The position numbers were made by a program, and so were the translations under genes. Below the pieces are notes generated by a model. It was not told the DNA's origin, did no database searches, and saw only the letters and a program-made list of their open reading frames with translations. A stretch of 7,994 bases of DNA from contig CAMZHP010000146.1 in the NCBI GenBank assembly GCA_947306845.1, positions 1-7,994 on the forward strand, in the 5' to 3' direction. The stretch comes from an uncultured Prevotellaceae bacterium (lineage in GTDB: Bacteria; Bacteroidota; Bacteroidia; Bacteroidales; Bacteroidaceae). How positions within the stretch are numbered: the stretch's first letter is position 1; every line of letters begins with the position of its first letter. Below, piece by piece: positions 1 through 6,969 of the stretch.

Positions 1-3
1 CCT

Positions 4-52
4 AATTTTCAATTTTCAATATTCAATTTTCAATTTTCAATATTCAATTTTC
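4..52. repeat. heptanucleotide tandem array with 21-bp higher-order period
   Basis: Seven consecutive 7-bp units can be read. Units 1, 2, 4, 5 and 7 are AATTTTC. Units 3 and 6 are AATATTC. The array is therefore two copies of a 21-bp block (AATTTTC-AATTTTC-AATATTC) plus one extra unit. It lies about 35 bp upstream of the first TPR gene, in a strongly A/T-rich leader. Short A/T-rich tandem arrays of this sort are common between genes in Bacteroidota. No function is evident, and the array may extend slightly before the window. Confidence 0.85.
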
Positions 53-87
53 AATAAATAAAGAATTTATCAACCTTTTTAATATTA

Positions 88-1383
88 ATGATTATGAGAA
101 AAATGATGATTGTGGCTTTGATGGCAGTAGCTGCTTCTACAGCCTTTGCGGGTAACTCACCTACCCTCAAGTCAATCCTGAAGGCCAAGACGTATGACGA
201 CGCAGCAAGTCTGCTCCAGTCTGGGCTTTCCCAACTCGCCAACGATGCTGAGAAGGCGGCAGCCTACAACAAGCTTGTTGACCTCGCTATGGCAAAAGTT
301 CAGCATGAGAACGCTACCATTGCCACCAACCAAGCTGTCAAGCAGATGGGAAATGGCAAGGAGGAACCTGTTGACTCTATCGGACTTTACACTTCGCTGA
401 TCAATGCCCTCGACGCTGCTGTGGAGTGTGAGAAATATGACCAGAAACCAGATGCCAAAGGCAAAATCAAACCCAAGTTCCACGATAATAACGCACAGCG
501 CATCTACGACCAGCGCGGAACCCTCGCCAACGCAGGCATTACCTATTATCAGAACAATGATTCAAAGAACGCATACAAGTATTTCGCCAAGTATGTCGAC
601 ATGCATGCAGATCCGCTCTTCGCTCCCCTGGTGGCCAAGACAGAAGCTGACAACAAGGCTAAAGGTATCAACGAAGATCCCGACAACACTGCACAGTTCG
701 CATACCTCGCAGCTTACTATGCATATCAGAACAAGGACATTGATGCATGCAACAAATACTGCGACATTGCCATGAAGGATGAGAAGTGGGCCAAGGAGGC
801 TCGCAACCTCAAATTGACTGTCGTGCAGGAAAGCCTCAAGACACGTCAGGACTCCATCAACTATGCTCGCAATCTGGAGGGCCAGCTCGCTGCTTCTCCC
901 GATGATGAGAACCTCTTCGGAACTCTCGTCAGCATGTACAACGGACTCAAGATGAATGCTGAGATGGATGCGCTCTTCAACAAGAAACTTCAGTCAGATC
1001 CCAACAACTTCATCGTGTGGGCAGTGCGCGGACAGAATGCTATGCTCGATCAGAAACTTGACGATGCCGTAGAGCACTTCAAAAAAGCGCTCAGCACACA
1101 GCCTGAAAATGCTCAGATCCTGACCTATCTCGGTGCTTGCCAGCTCGACCGTGCCTCTGCCGCTGCCAACCGTGCTGCTGGCAAGACAGGACGTGTGCCC
1201 GAGGCTGCCATGAGCCAGATCCGACCCATCTATGAGGAGGCTCTCGGCTATCTGCAGAAAGCCAAGGAGTTGGATCCCAAGAAGGAAAAAGCCAACTGGG
1301 GTTACCCGCTCTATCGCTGCTGCTATCAGCTCTATGGTGACGAAGACCCGCGCACCAAGGCTGCCGAGGCTGATACACATTAA
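88..1383 (+). CDS. exported tetratricopeptide-repeat protein (paralog 1)
   Basis: A 431-residue protein with a clear type I signal peptide: a basic n-region (R4 K5), a hydrophobic core over residues 6-18, and a likely cut in AFA|GNS after A21. The mature protein should be periplasmic or outer-membrane associated. The rest is helical and TPR-like. The best repeat is around residues 308-341 (W311, G315, A327, F331, A334, P339), followed by at least two looser repeats that run to the C-terminus. Residues 121-179 hold a PDxKGK...NAG...DPLFA block that I remember from a Bacteroidota-wide family of TPR proteins of unknown role. The start could be the ATG at 88 or the one at 94. The second gives a more typical MRK signal peptide, and no Shine-Dalgarno sequence decides between them. 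The gene is followed by its own terminator, and the next gene is a diverged paralog. TPRs usually bind proteins or peptides; the partner is unknown. Confidence 0.88.
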   Translation: MIMRKMMIVALMAVAASTAFAGNSPTLKSILKAKTYDDAASLLQSGLSQLANDAEKAAAYNKLVDLAMAKVQHENATIATNQAVKQMGNGKEEPVDSIGLYTSLINALDAAVECEKYDQKPDAKGKIKPKFHDNNAQRIYDQRGTLANAGITYYQNNDSKNAYKYFAKYVDMHADPLFAPLVAKTEADNKAKGINEDPDNTAQFAYLAAYYAYQNKDIDACNKYCDIAMKDEKWAKEARNLKLTVVQESLKTRQDSINYARNLEGQLAASPDDENLFGTLVSMYNGLKMNAEMDALFNKKLQSDPNNFIVWAVRGQNAMLDQKLDDAVEHFKKALSTQPENAQILTYLGACQLDRASAAANRAAGKTGRVPEAAMSQIRPIYEEALGYLQKAKELDPKKEKANWGYPLYRCCYQLYGDEDPRTKAAEADTH

Positions 1384-1403
1384 AGAAAATTCAACACAAC
1401 AAA

Positions 1404-1436
1404 GGGGTGCGCTGAAAAGGGGCGCACCCCATTTTT
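1404..1436 (+). terminator. intrinsic terminator after the first TPR gene
   Basis: A perfect 9-bp stem (GGGGTGCGC at 1404-1412, GCGCACCCC at 1422-1430) encloses a 9-nt loop, followed by A and five T residues (1432-1436). It begins about 20 bp after the TAA stop, so the first TPR gene should form its own transcription unit. The arms share the core GGTGCGC/GCGCACC with the terminator after serA. Confidence 0.9.
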
Positions 1437-1520
1437 AAAATAACAATTGAAATTACACTTTTTCGTTTTTTAGATTGATAAGCCTCCGTCCTCAAAGGCA
1501 AAAATGAAAGTAATGCTTCT

Positions 1521-2750
1521 ATGTGCCGGATAAATTGTATTGGTTTGAAATTGTATCTATCCTTTTTACTCATACTCTGCATGACGCCTTCTGTGATGGC
1601 TCAGAAAAAGGTCATTGCTCAGGCGCAGACACTCGTCAAGAACGGAAAGGATCTGGCGAGGGCAGAGATGATGATGAGTGACTTGCTGAATGACTCGGCC
1701 AACCGTCGCAATGAGAAGATATGGCTCACTTTGCAGGAGACGGTCAGGAAACAATATGAGCAGGGAAATGAGAAACTGTATCTCAAACAGAAATATGATA
1801 CTGCCGCTCTCTTCTCCACTGCTCGCAAACTGTTCCTCATCTGCGAGGCGTTCGACAGCGTAGAGGCGCTGCCCGACAAGAAAGGAAGGGTCAATATCCG
1901 GCATCGGGAGAAAAACGCGGAATGGCTCCATACACTCAGACCCAATCTCTACAATGCTGGCACATTCTTCCTGAGAAAACTCGACTTCGACAATTCATGG
2001 AATTATTACGATTCCTATATTGACTGCGCCCGCCAGCCATTGTTTGCCGCACGCAATTACATGGAGAACGACAGCCTCATGCCGACGGCTGCCTATTGGG
2101 CCCTTTACTCCGCTTACAGGCTCAGACAGCCTGAGCGCGTGATGAAATACCGTGAACTGGCAGAAACCGATACCGCTCACCTCGACAACATACTGCAATG
2201 TGTCGCCGAGATGCATTTGCTGGAAGGCGACACCACTGCTTATATCGCCACGTTGCGGAGAGGGTTCGCACATACCCCTTCTCACCATTTCTTCTTCCCA
2301 CGCCTCATCGATTATTACAACAGCAGGGCGATGACAGATTCCGCCAATGTCTTCATCGACAATGCTCTCGCTGCCGACAGCACCAACTCGCTGTTTCTTT
2401 TCGCCAAAAGCAGCGCGCTTCTCAATGCCGGACAATATAAGGACTGCATCAGCATCACCCAAAAGCTCTTCGCCATCAACGATAGCCTGCCTGATGCATG
2501 GTGCAACATGGGACTCGCCTATTACAACCAGGCCGTGGAACTCGACCGCACCATGCAGCGCACAAGGAAAAAACGCAAGGCGGTGAACGCGCTCTATGAG
2601 CAAAGCCGGCCCTATATGGAGCGTTTCAGAAGCATGGCACCCACACAACAGGCCAAATGGGTGCCGGCACTCTATACCATCTATCTCAATCTCAATATGG
2701 GGCGAGAATTTGAGGAAATCGACGCCTTGAGAGAAAAACTGCGGCAATAA
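1521..2750 (+). CDS. exported tetratricopeptide-repeat protein (paralog 2)
   Basis: A 409-residue protein with a predicted signal peptide: n-region to K10, hydrophobic core at 11-20, likely cut in VMA|QKK after A27. C20 sits in LILC, a poor lipobox, so I favour ordinary secretion over a lipoprotein. The mature part is helical and TPR-like. Residues 118-176 align without gaps to residues 121-179 of the upstream TPR protein, with about 20 of 59 identities by hand count (PDxKG, NAG, N...Y..Y.D, PLFA), so the two are diverged paralogs in the same order. A repeat near the C-terminus (DAWCNMGLAYYNQAVELD) has the TPR helix pattern. The start at 1521 is the only ATG in this frame after the stop at 1479. 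An out-of-frame mini-ORF begins at 1504. No terminator or partner gene is evident downstream. Function unknown. Confidence 0.85.
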   Translation: MCRINCIGLKLYLSFLLILCMTPSVMAQKKVIAQAQTLVKNGKDLARAEMMMSDLLNDSANRRNEKIWLTLQETVRKQYEQGNEKLYLKQKYDTAALFSTARKLFLICEAFDSVEALPDKKGRVNIRHREKNAEWLHTLRPNLYNAGTFFLRKLDFDNSWNYYDSYIDCARQPLFAARNYMENDSLMPTAAYWALYSAYRLRQPERVMKYRELAETDTAHLDNILQCVAEMHLLEGDTTAYIATLRRGFAHTPSHHFFFPRLIDYYNSRAMTDSANVFIDNALAADSTNSLFLFAKSSALLNAGQYKDCISITQKLFAINDSLPDAWCNMGLAYYNQAVELDRTMQRTRKKRKAVNALYEQSRPYMERFRSMAPTQQAKWVPALYTIYLNLNMGREFEEIDALREKLRQ

Positions 2751-2863
2751 CTCTTTTTGTCAACCACAAATTGCAAAATGTCAGCCTGATGTGGGAAAAC
2801 AACAGTAAATGACAGATTACGTAAGCACAAGGATGATGTTTTGACAAAAACCATCCCGAAATA

Positions 2864-2895
2864 TTTGCTCCTTTCGCCAAAATGGAGTAACTTCG
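2864..2895 (+). promoter_or_regulatory. Bacteroidetes-type promoter for serC-serA
   Basis: TTTG at 2864-2867 fits the -33 element. TAACTTCG at 2888-2895 matches the -7 consensus TAnnTTTG at five of six fixed positions. The 20-nt gap is in the usual range. Transcription would start near 2902 and leave a leader of about 48 nt, A/T-rich just before the ATG as is normal in this phylum. A weaker alternative pair (TTTTG at 2839-2843 with AATATTTG at 2860-2867) has a shorter gap. This call rests on consensus matching only. Confidence 0.6.
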
Positions 2896-2949
2896 CGCAC
2901 GAATTGAAAAGACTTCAAAGCATTAAATAATTATTTAAAAAACATTCAG

Positions 2950-4020
2950 ATGAAGAAGTACAATTTTAATGCCGGTCCCTCCATCCTCCCGCGTGAGGTC
3001 ATCGAGAAAACGGCACAGCAGATCTTAGACTTCAACGGAAGCGGCCTGTCGCTCGCAGAAATCAGCCACAGGGCTAAGGACTTCCAGCCAGTTGTCGACG
3101 AGGCAGTGGCTCTTATCAAGGAACTCCTCCAAATCCCTGAGGGTTATTCCGTTATCTTCCTCGGTGGAGGCGCATCGATTGAGTTCTGCATGGTTCCCTA
3201 CAATTTCCTCATCAAGAAGGCTGCCTATCTCAACACTGGCACATGGGCAAAGAAAGCCATGAAAGAGGCCAAACTCTTCGGCGAGGTCGTCGAGGTGGCT
3301 TCATCGGCTGATGCCAACTACACCTTCATCCCCAAAGGATGGACATGCCCGGACGATGCCGATTATCTGCATATCACCACCAACAATACCATTTACGGAA
3401 CAGAAATCCGCAAAGACCTCGATGTCAATGTAAGGCTCATTGCCGACATGTCATCGGATATTTTCAGCCGTCCCATCGATGTGGCCAAATACGACTGCAT
3501 CTATGGTGGCGCACAGAAGAACCTGGCCATGGCGGGTGTCACACTCGTCATCGTCAAGGACGACACCCTCGGACGTGCTCCGCGCCCCATTCCCACTATG
3601 CTCGACTATCGCACTCATGTGGAGAAGGGCTCTATGTTCAACACACCTCCTGTGGTGCCCATTTACAGCGCACTGGAGACTCTCCGCTGGATCAAGAAGA
3701 GCGGTGGCGTAGAGGCTATGGACAAACTGGCCAAGCAGCGTGCTGAGATCGTTTACGGTGAGATCGACCGCAACAAACTCTTCCGTGGCACCGTCACATC
3801 AGAGGAGGATCGCTCGCTCATGAACATCTGCTTCGTCATGGCAGAGGAGTACAAGGAACTGGAGAAGCCGTTCCTCGAGTTTGCCACCGCTCAGGGCATG
3901 GTGGGCATCAAGGGACACCGTTCCGTCGGCGGATTCCGCGCAAGTTGCTACAATGCACAGACCATCGAGGGCGTAGAGGCTCTGGTCAAGTGCATGAAAG
4001 AGTTTGAGGCAAACAATTAA
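2950..4020 (+). CDS. serC: phosphoserine aminotransferase
   Basis: SerC is a cytoplasmic PLP enzyme. It converts 3-phosphohydroxypyruvate plus glutamate to O-phosphoserine plus 2-oxoglutarate, and in many bacteria it also serves pyridoxal phosphate synthesis. The 356 residues match the family's usual length of about 360. The N-terminal [10 protein letters not shown] is the family signature, GGGAS at residues 72-76 forms the cofactor phosphate cup, and the YGGAQKN motif carries the Schiff-base lysine K190. [10 protein letters not shown] near the C-terminus is also characteristic. The overall wording is very close to what I recall for Bacteroides and Prevotella SerC. The gene is intact, starts at the ATG at 2950, and lies 18 nt upstream of serA, so the two are almost certainly one operon from the promoter at 2864-2895. 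Confidence 0.97.
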   Translation: MKKYNFNAGPSILPREVIEKTAQQILDFNGSGLSLAEISHRAKDFQPVVDEAVALIKELLQIPEGYSVIFLGGGASIEFCMVPYNFLIKKAAYLNTGTWAKKAMKEAKLFGEVVEVASSADANYTFIPKGWTCPDDADYLHITTNNTIYGTEIRKDLDVNVRLIADMSSDIFSRPIDVAKYDCIYGGAQKNLAMAGVTLVIVKDDTLGRAPRPIPTMLDYRTHVEKGSMFNTPPVVPIYSALETLRWIKKSGGVEAMDKLAKQRAEIVYGEIDRNKLFRGTVTSEEDRSLMNICFVMAEEYKELEKPFLEFATAQGMVGIKGHRSVGGFRASCYNAQTIEGVEALVKCMKEFEANN

Positions 4021-4038
4021 ACGAAGATAAAAAGACAA

Positions 4039-4956
4039 ATGAAAGTATTGGTCGCAACAGAGAAGCCCTTTGCAGCTGCTGCCGTTGAGGGTATTCGAAA
4101 GGAAGTGGAAGGCGCAGGACACCAGCTGGTGCTCCTCGAGAAATACACAGAGAAGGCTCAGCTGCTGGAGGCAGTGGCAGATGCCGACGCCATGATCATA
4201 CGTTCCGACAAGGTGGATGCCGAAGTGCTCGACGCCGCCAAAAATCTCAAAATCGTAGTGCGCGCTGGCGCTGGCTACGACAATATCGACCTGACCGCAG
4301 CTACCGCTCACAAGGTGGTGGCAGAGAATACTCCAGGACAGAACGCCAACGCAGTGGCTGAGCTCGTCTTCGGACTTCTCGTGATGGCTGTCCGTGGTTT
4401 CTACAACGGAAAGTCTGGCAGCGAGCTGTTGGGCAAGAAACTGGGTATCCTCGCATTTGGTAACGTGGGCCGAAATGTGGCTCGCATCGCCAAAGGATTC
4501 GGAATGGATGTGTATGCTTACGATGCCTACTGCCCGGCAGATGTCATTGAGGCTGCTGGCGTGCATGCTGTCGCCAACCAGGACGAGCTGTTCAAGAACT
4601 GTGATGTCGTCTCCCTCCATATCCCGGCAACTCCTGAGACCAAGGAGAGCATCAACTATGCCGTCGTGGGGCAGCTGAAGAAAGGTGGCATCCTCGTCAA
4701 CACTGCTCGCAAGGAGGTCATCAATGAGCCAGAGCTGATCCAGCTGATGAAAGACCGTGAGGATCTTAAGTTTGTCACCGACATCAAACCCGATGCTGAC
4801 GCTGAATTCGCTGCTTTCGAGGGACGCTATTTCAGCACCCCCAAGAAGATGGGCGCACAGACAGCGGAGGCCAATATCAATGCGGGCATTGCAGCAGCCA
4901 GGCAGATCAACGCCTTCTTCGCTGAGGGATGCACCAAATTCCAAGTCAATAAGTAA
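4039..4956 (+). CDS. serA: D-3-phosphoglycerate dehydrogenase, short ACT-less form
   Basis: This NAD-dependent enzyme oxidises 3-phosphoglycerate to 3-phosphohydroxypyruvate, the committed step of serine synthesis. It belongs to the D-isomer 2-hydroxyacid dehydrogenase family. Visible parts are the substrate-side RAGAGYDNID segment, the nucleotide-binding stretch GILAFGNVG (residues 136-144) with D162 at the end of the second strand favouring NAD, and the catalytic arginine R224 in NTARKE. At 305 residues it lacks the C-terminal ACT domain of E. coli SerA, so serine feedback through ACT is not expected. The usual active-site histidine motif (PHIG) reads TPKKMG (residues 267-272), putting lysine K269 or K270 in its place, and the usual partner glutamate motif is not evident near D248-E256. 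The same His-to-Lys replacement is known in the Entamoeba enzyme, so I take this as a subfamily trait, not decay. A strong terminator follows. Confidence 0.95.
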   Translation: MKVLVATEKPFAAAAVEGIRKEVEGAGHQLVLLEKYTEKAQLLEAVADADAMIIRSDKVDAEVLDAAKNLKIVVRAGAGYDNIDLTAATAHKVVAENTPGQNANAVAELVFGLLVMAVRGFYNGKSGSELLGKKLGILAFGNVGRNVARIAKGFGMDVYAYDAYCPADVIEAAGVHAVANQDELFKNCDVVSLHIPATPETKESINYAVVGQLKKGGILVNTARKEVINEPELIQLMKDREDLKFVTDIKPDADAEFAAFEGRYFSTPKKMGAQTAEANINAGIAAARQINAFFAEGCTKFQVNK

Positions 4957-4968
4957 AAATCCTACCCC

Positions 4969-5003
4969 CAGAGGTGCGCTCTTTGGCGCACCTCTGTCTT
5001 TTT
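4969..5003 (+). terminator. intrinsic terminator after serA
   Basis: A perfect 11-bp stem (CAGAGGTGCGC at 4969-4979, GCGCACCTCTG at 4986-4996) has a 6-nt loop, then TC and five T residues (4999-5003). It begins 12 bp after the serA stop. It should end or attenuate the serC-serA transcript before the DUF1015 gene. Confidence 0.9.
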
Positions 5004-5004
5004 C

Positions 5005-5067
5005 CTAGAATCTCTAGAATCTCTAGAATCTCTAGATCCTCTAGAATCTCTAGATCCTCTAGTCCCC
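5005..5067. repeat. 9-bp CTAG tandem array, seven units
   Basis: Seven consecutive 9-mers begin with CTAG, in the order A-A-A-B-A-B-C, where A is CTAGAATCT, B is CTAGATCCT and C is CTAGTCCCC. One more CTAG follows at 5076-5079. The array contains five TCTAGA palindromes in 9-bp register. It starts directly after the serA terminator and ends about 30 bp before the DUF1015 start codon. No promoter consensus is visible between it and that gene. The role is unknown. Confidence 0.9.
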
Positions 5068-5096
5068 CTAAAAACCTAGTCACACTATACTAAATT

Positions 5097-6344
5097 ATGG
5101 CAACAGTAAAACCTTTCCGTGGCATCCGGCCGCCGCGCGATCTTGTGGAGAAAGTGGAGTCGCGCCCGTATGATGTGCTCAATTCAGAGGAAGCCCGCCA
5201 GGAGGCCGGCGACAACGAGATGAGCCTCTACCATATCATCAAACCGGAAATCGACTTCGAGCCGGGAACAAGCGAGTATGACCCCAAGGTGTATGAGCGT
5301 GCGGCAGAGAACTTCCAAAAATTCCAAGACCGTGGCTGGCTCGTCCAAGACAAGGAAGAACACTACTATATCTATGCGCAGACCATGAATGGGAAAACAC
5401 AATACGGACTCGTCGTGGCCGCGCATGTCGATGACTATATGCAGGGGCGCATCAAGAAACATGAGCTCACCCGCCGCGACAAGGAGGAGGACCGTATGAA
5501 GCATGTGCGTGTCAACAATGCCAACATCGAGCCGGTGTTCTTCGCCTATCCCGACAATGATGTCCTCGACCGTGTCATCTCAAGATATGCCGAGACGGAA
5601 CCAGAGTATGACTTCATCGCTCCCATCGACGGATTCCGCCATCAGTTCTGGATCATCTCCGACCGCGATGACATAGGAGTCATCACACGGGAGTTCGCCA
5701 AGATGCAATATCTTTATATTGCCGACGGGCATCACCGCTCTGCTGCAGCTGCTCTCGTGGGAGCTGAGAAGCAAAAGCAGAACCCTAACCACAAGGGCGA
5801 CGAGGAGTACAATTACTTCATGGCTGTTTGCTTCCAGGCATCACAGCTGACCATCCTCGACTACAACCGTGTCGTTACCGACCTCAACGGACTCACTGTG
5901 GCGGAGTTCTTTGAGGCTCTGCGCAAGAACTTCTTCGTTGATGATATGGGAACGGACATCTATAAGCCCAAACAGCTGCATGAGTTCTCGCTCTACATCG
6001 ACGGACATTGGTTCCGGCTCAGGGCTATTCCTGGCTCATTCGATGACAGCGACCCTATCGGGGTGCTCGATGTCGATATCTCGTCAAGGCTCATTCTTGA
6101 TGCCATTCTGGGCATCAAGGACCTCCGAGGCTCCAACCGCATCGACTTTGTGGGCGGACTGCGCGGACTGGGCGAACTGCAGCGTCGTGTCGACAGCGGC
6201 GAGATGCGGCTTGCCTTGGCGCTTTATCCCGTATCGATGAAGCAAATCATGGACATCGCTGATAGCGGCAACATCATGCCGCCAAAGGCCACTTGGTTTG
6301 AACCGAAACTGCGTTCAGGCCTTGTCATCCACAAACTCTCATGA
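5097..6344 (+). CDS. DUF1015 family protein
   Basis: A 415-residue soluble protein with no signal peptide or membrane segment. It is a full-length DUF1015 member: the N-terminal VKPFRGIRP block and RPYDVL (from R22), the central family motif YIADGHHR (residues 207-214) followed by SAAA, and the C-terminal block MPPKATWFEPKLRSG starting at M394. The family has no function I can state with certainty. The D-G-H-H-R-x-A-A motif resembles box II of the ParB/sulfiredoxin fold, to which free-serine kinases (SerK, SbnI) belong. Together with the adjacent serC-serA genes, this suggests but does not prove a role in serine or phosphoserine metabolism. The ATG at 5097 fits the conserved family N-terminus. 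The stop overlaps the next gene's ATG by 4 bp, so the two are probably translationally coupled. I see no promoter between the serA terminator and this gene, so it may rely on read-through. Confidence 0.93.
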   Translation: MATVKPFRGIRPPRDLVEKVESRPYDVLNSEEARQEAGDNEMSLYHIIKPEIDFEPGTSEYDPKVYERAAENFQKFQDRGWLVQDKEEHYYIYAQTMNGKTQYGLVVAAHVDDYMQGRIKKHELTRRDKEEDRMKHVRVNNANIEPVFFAYPDNDVLDRVISRYAETEPEYDFIAPIDGFRHQFWIISDRDDIGVITREFAKMQYLYIADGHHRSAAAALVGAEKQKQNPNHKGDEEYNYFMAVCFQASQLTILDYNRVVTDLNGLTVAEFFEALRKNFFVDDMGTDIYKPKQLHEFSLYIDGHWFRLRAIPGSFDDSDPIGVLDVDISSRLILDAILGIKDLRGSNRIDFVGGLRGLGELQRRVDSGEMRLALALYPVSMKQIMDIADSGNIMPPKATWFEPKLRSGLVIHKLS

Positions 6345-6931
6345 GCGACGACGAGTTTCTCACCATCACGGATAGTGTGGGCGAGGGATTCTATTCCGAA
6401 AAACGGAGTAAGTTTCTCGCCTATGCTCATCATGTGACGTCTGTCGAGCAAATTCGTGATATCGTGGCGTCTTACCGTACCAAATACTATGATGCCCGCC
6501 ATGTATGCTATGCCTATATGCTCGGACCGGAGCGCAAGGAATTCCGTGCCAATGATGACGGAGAACCCAGCAGCACGGCGGGCAAACCCATCCTGGGACA
6601 GATCAACAGCATGTCCCTCACCGACATCCTCATCGTGGTCGTGCGCTATTATGGTGGAGTCAACCTCGGAACGGGTGGACTGATCGTGGCTTATCGTACC
6701 GCGGCTGCAGATGCCCTGGCTCACAGTCAGGTGGTGTCGCGCATGATAGAGGAAACCGTCACATACGACTTTCCCTATGTCATGATGAACGATGTCATGA
6801 GAGTTGTCAAGGAACTCTCGCCCCGCATTGTCAGCCAGACGTTCGACAATGCGTGTTCCATCACACTTGCCATCCGGAAGTCAGAGGCAGAACGACTGCG
6901 AAGCAGACTCCAGAAATTGTCATTCCAATAG
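6341..6931 (+). CDS. yigZ: YigZ/IMPACT family protein (UPF0029)
   Basis: A 196-residue cytoplasmic protein, close to E. coli YigZ (about 204 residues). The IMPACT signature is complete: E20-K-R-S-K-F25 near the start, R53-H54 with C56, NDDGEPSSTAGKPIL at residues 71-85, and VVVRYYGGVNLGTGGL at 99-114 followed by AY. The C-terminal third (from about residue 135) matches in size the DUF1949 ferredoxin-like domain typical of bacterial members. The biochemical role of bacterial YigZ/YvyE proteins is unsettled. Eukaryotic IMPACT binds GCN1 and restrains the GCN2 amino-acid-starvation kinase. The ATG overlaps the DUF1015 stop as ATGA, which fixes the start and implies one mRNA. The gene ends 38 bp from the convergent LRR gene, with no hairpin visible between them. 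The symbol is used by family similarity only. Confidence 0.93.
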   Translation: MSDDEFLTITDSVGEGFYSEKRSKFLAYAHHVTSVEQIRDIVASYRTKYYDARHVCYAYMLGPERKEFRANDDGEPSSTAGKPILGQINSMSLTDILIVVVRYYGGVNLGTGGLIVAYRTAAADALAHSQVVSRMIEETVTYDFPYVMMNDVMRVVKELSPRIVSQTFDNACSITLAIRKSEAERLRSRLQKLSFQ

Positions 6932-6969
6932 TAGTAATGAATGAAATTTCAGATTTGGAAGGTGAGTCG

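Noticed and set aside
1995..2747. Minus-strand open frame of 250 codons opposite the second TPR gene
   Set aside because: The plus strand encodes a protein with a signal peptide and a paralog next door; the antisense translation has no recognisable pattern.
2751..2863. Terminator for the second TPR gene, or a riboswitch before serC
   Set aside because: Only short stems with large loops could be drawn (for example CCACA...TGTGG), without a T run. The serC leader is only about 48 nt if the promoter call is right, and nothing conserved was recognised.
3799..4944. Long minus-strand open frame (381 codons) antisense to the end of serC and most of serA
   Set aside because: It lies entirely opposite two well-recognised genes, its translation resembles no protein family I know, and it is explained by the codon bias of the + strand genes.
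5005..5067. CTAG array considered as a CRISPR or as an integration site
   Set aside because: Units are 9 bp with no spacers and no cas or integrase genes nearby; it is a simple tandem repeat.
6932..6969. Bidirectional terminator between the convergent yigZ and LRR genes
   Set aside because: No inverted repeat of useful length with a T run could be found in these 38 bases.
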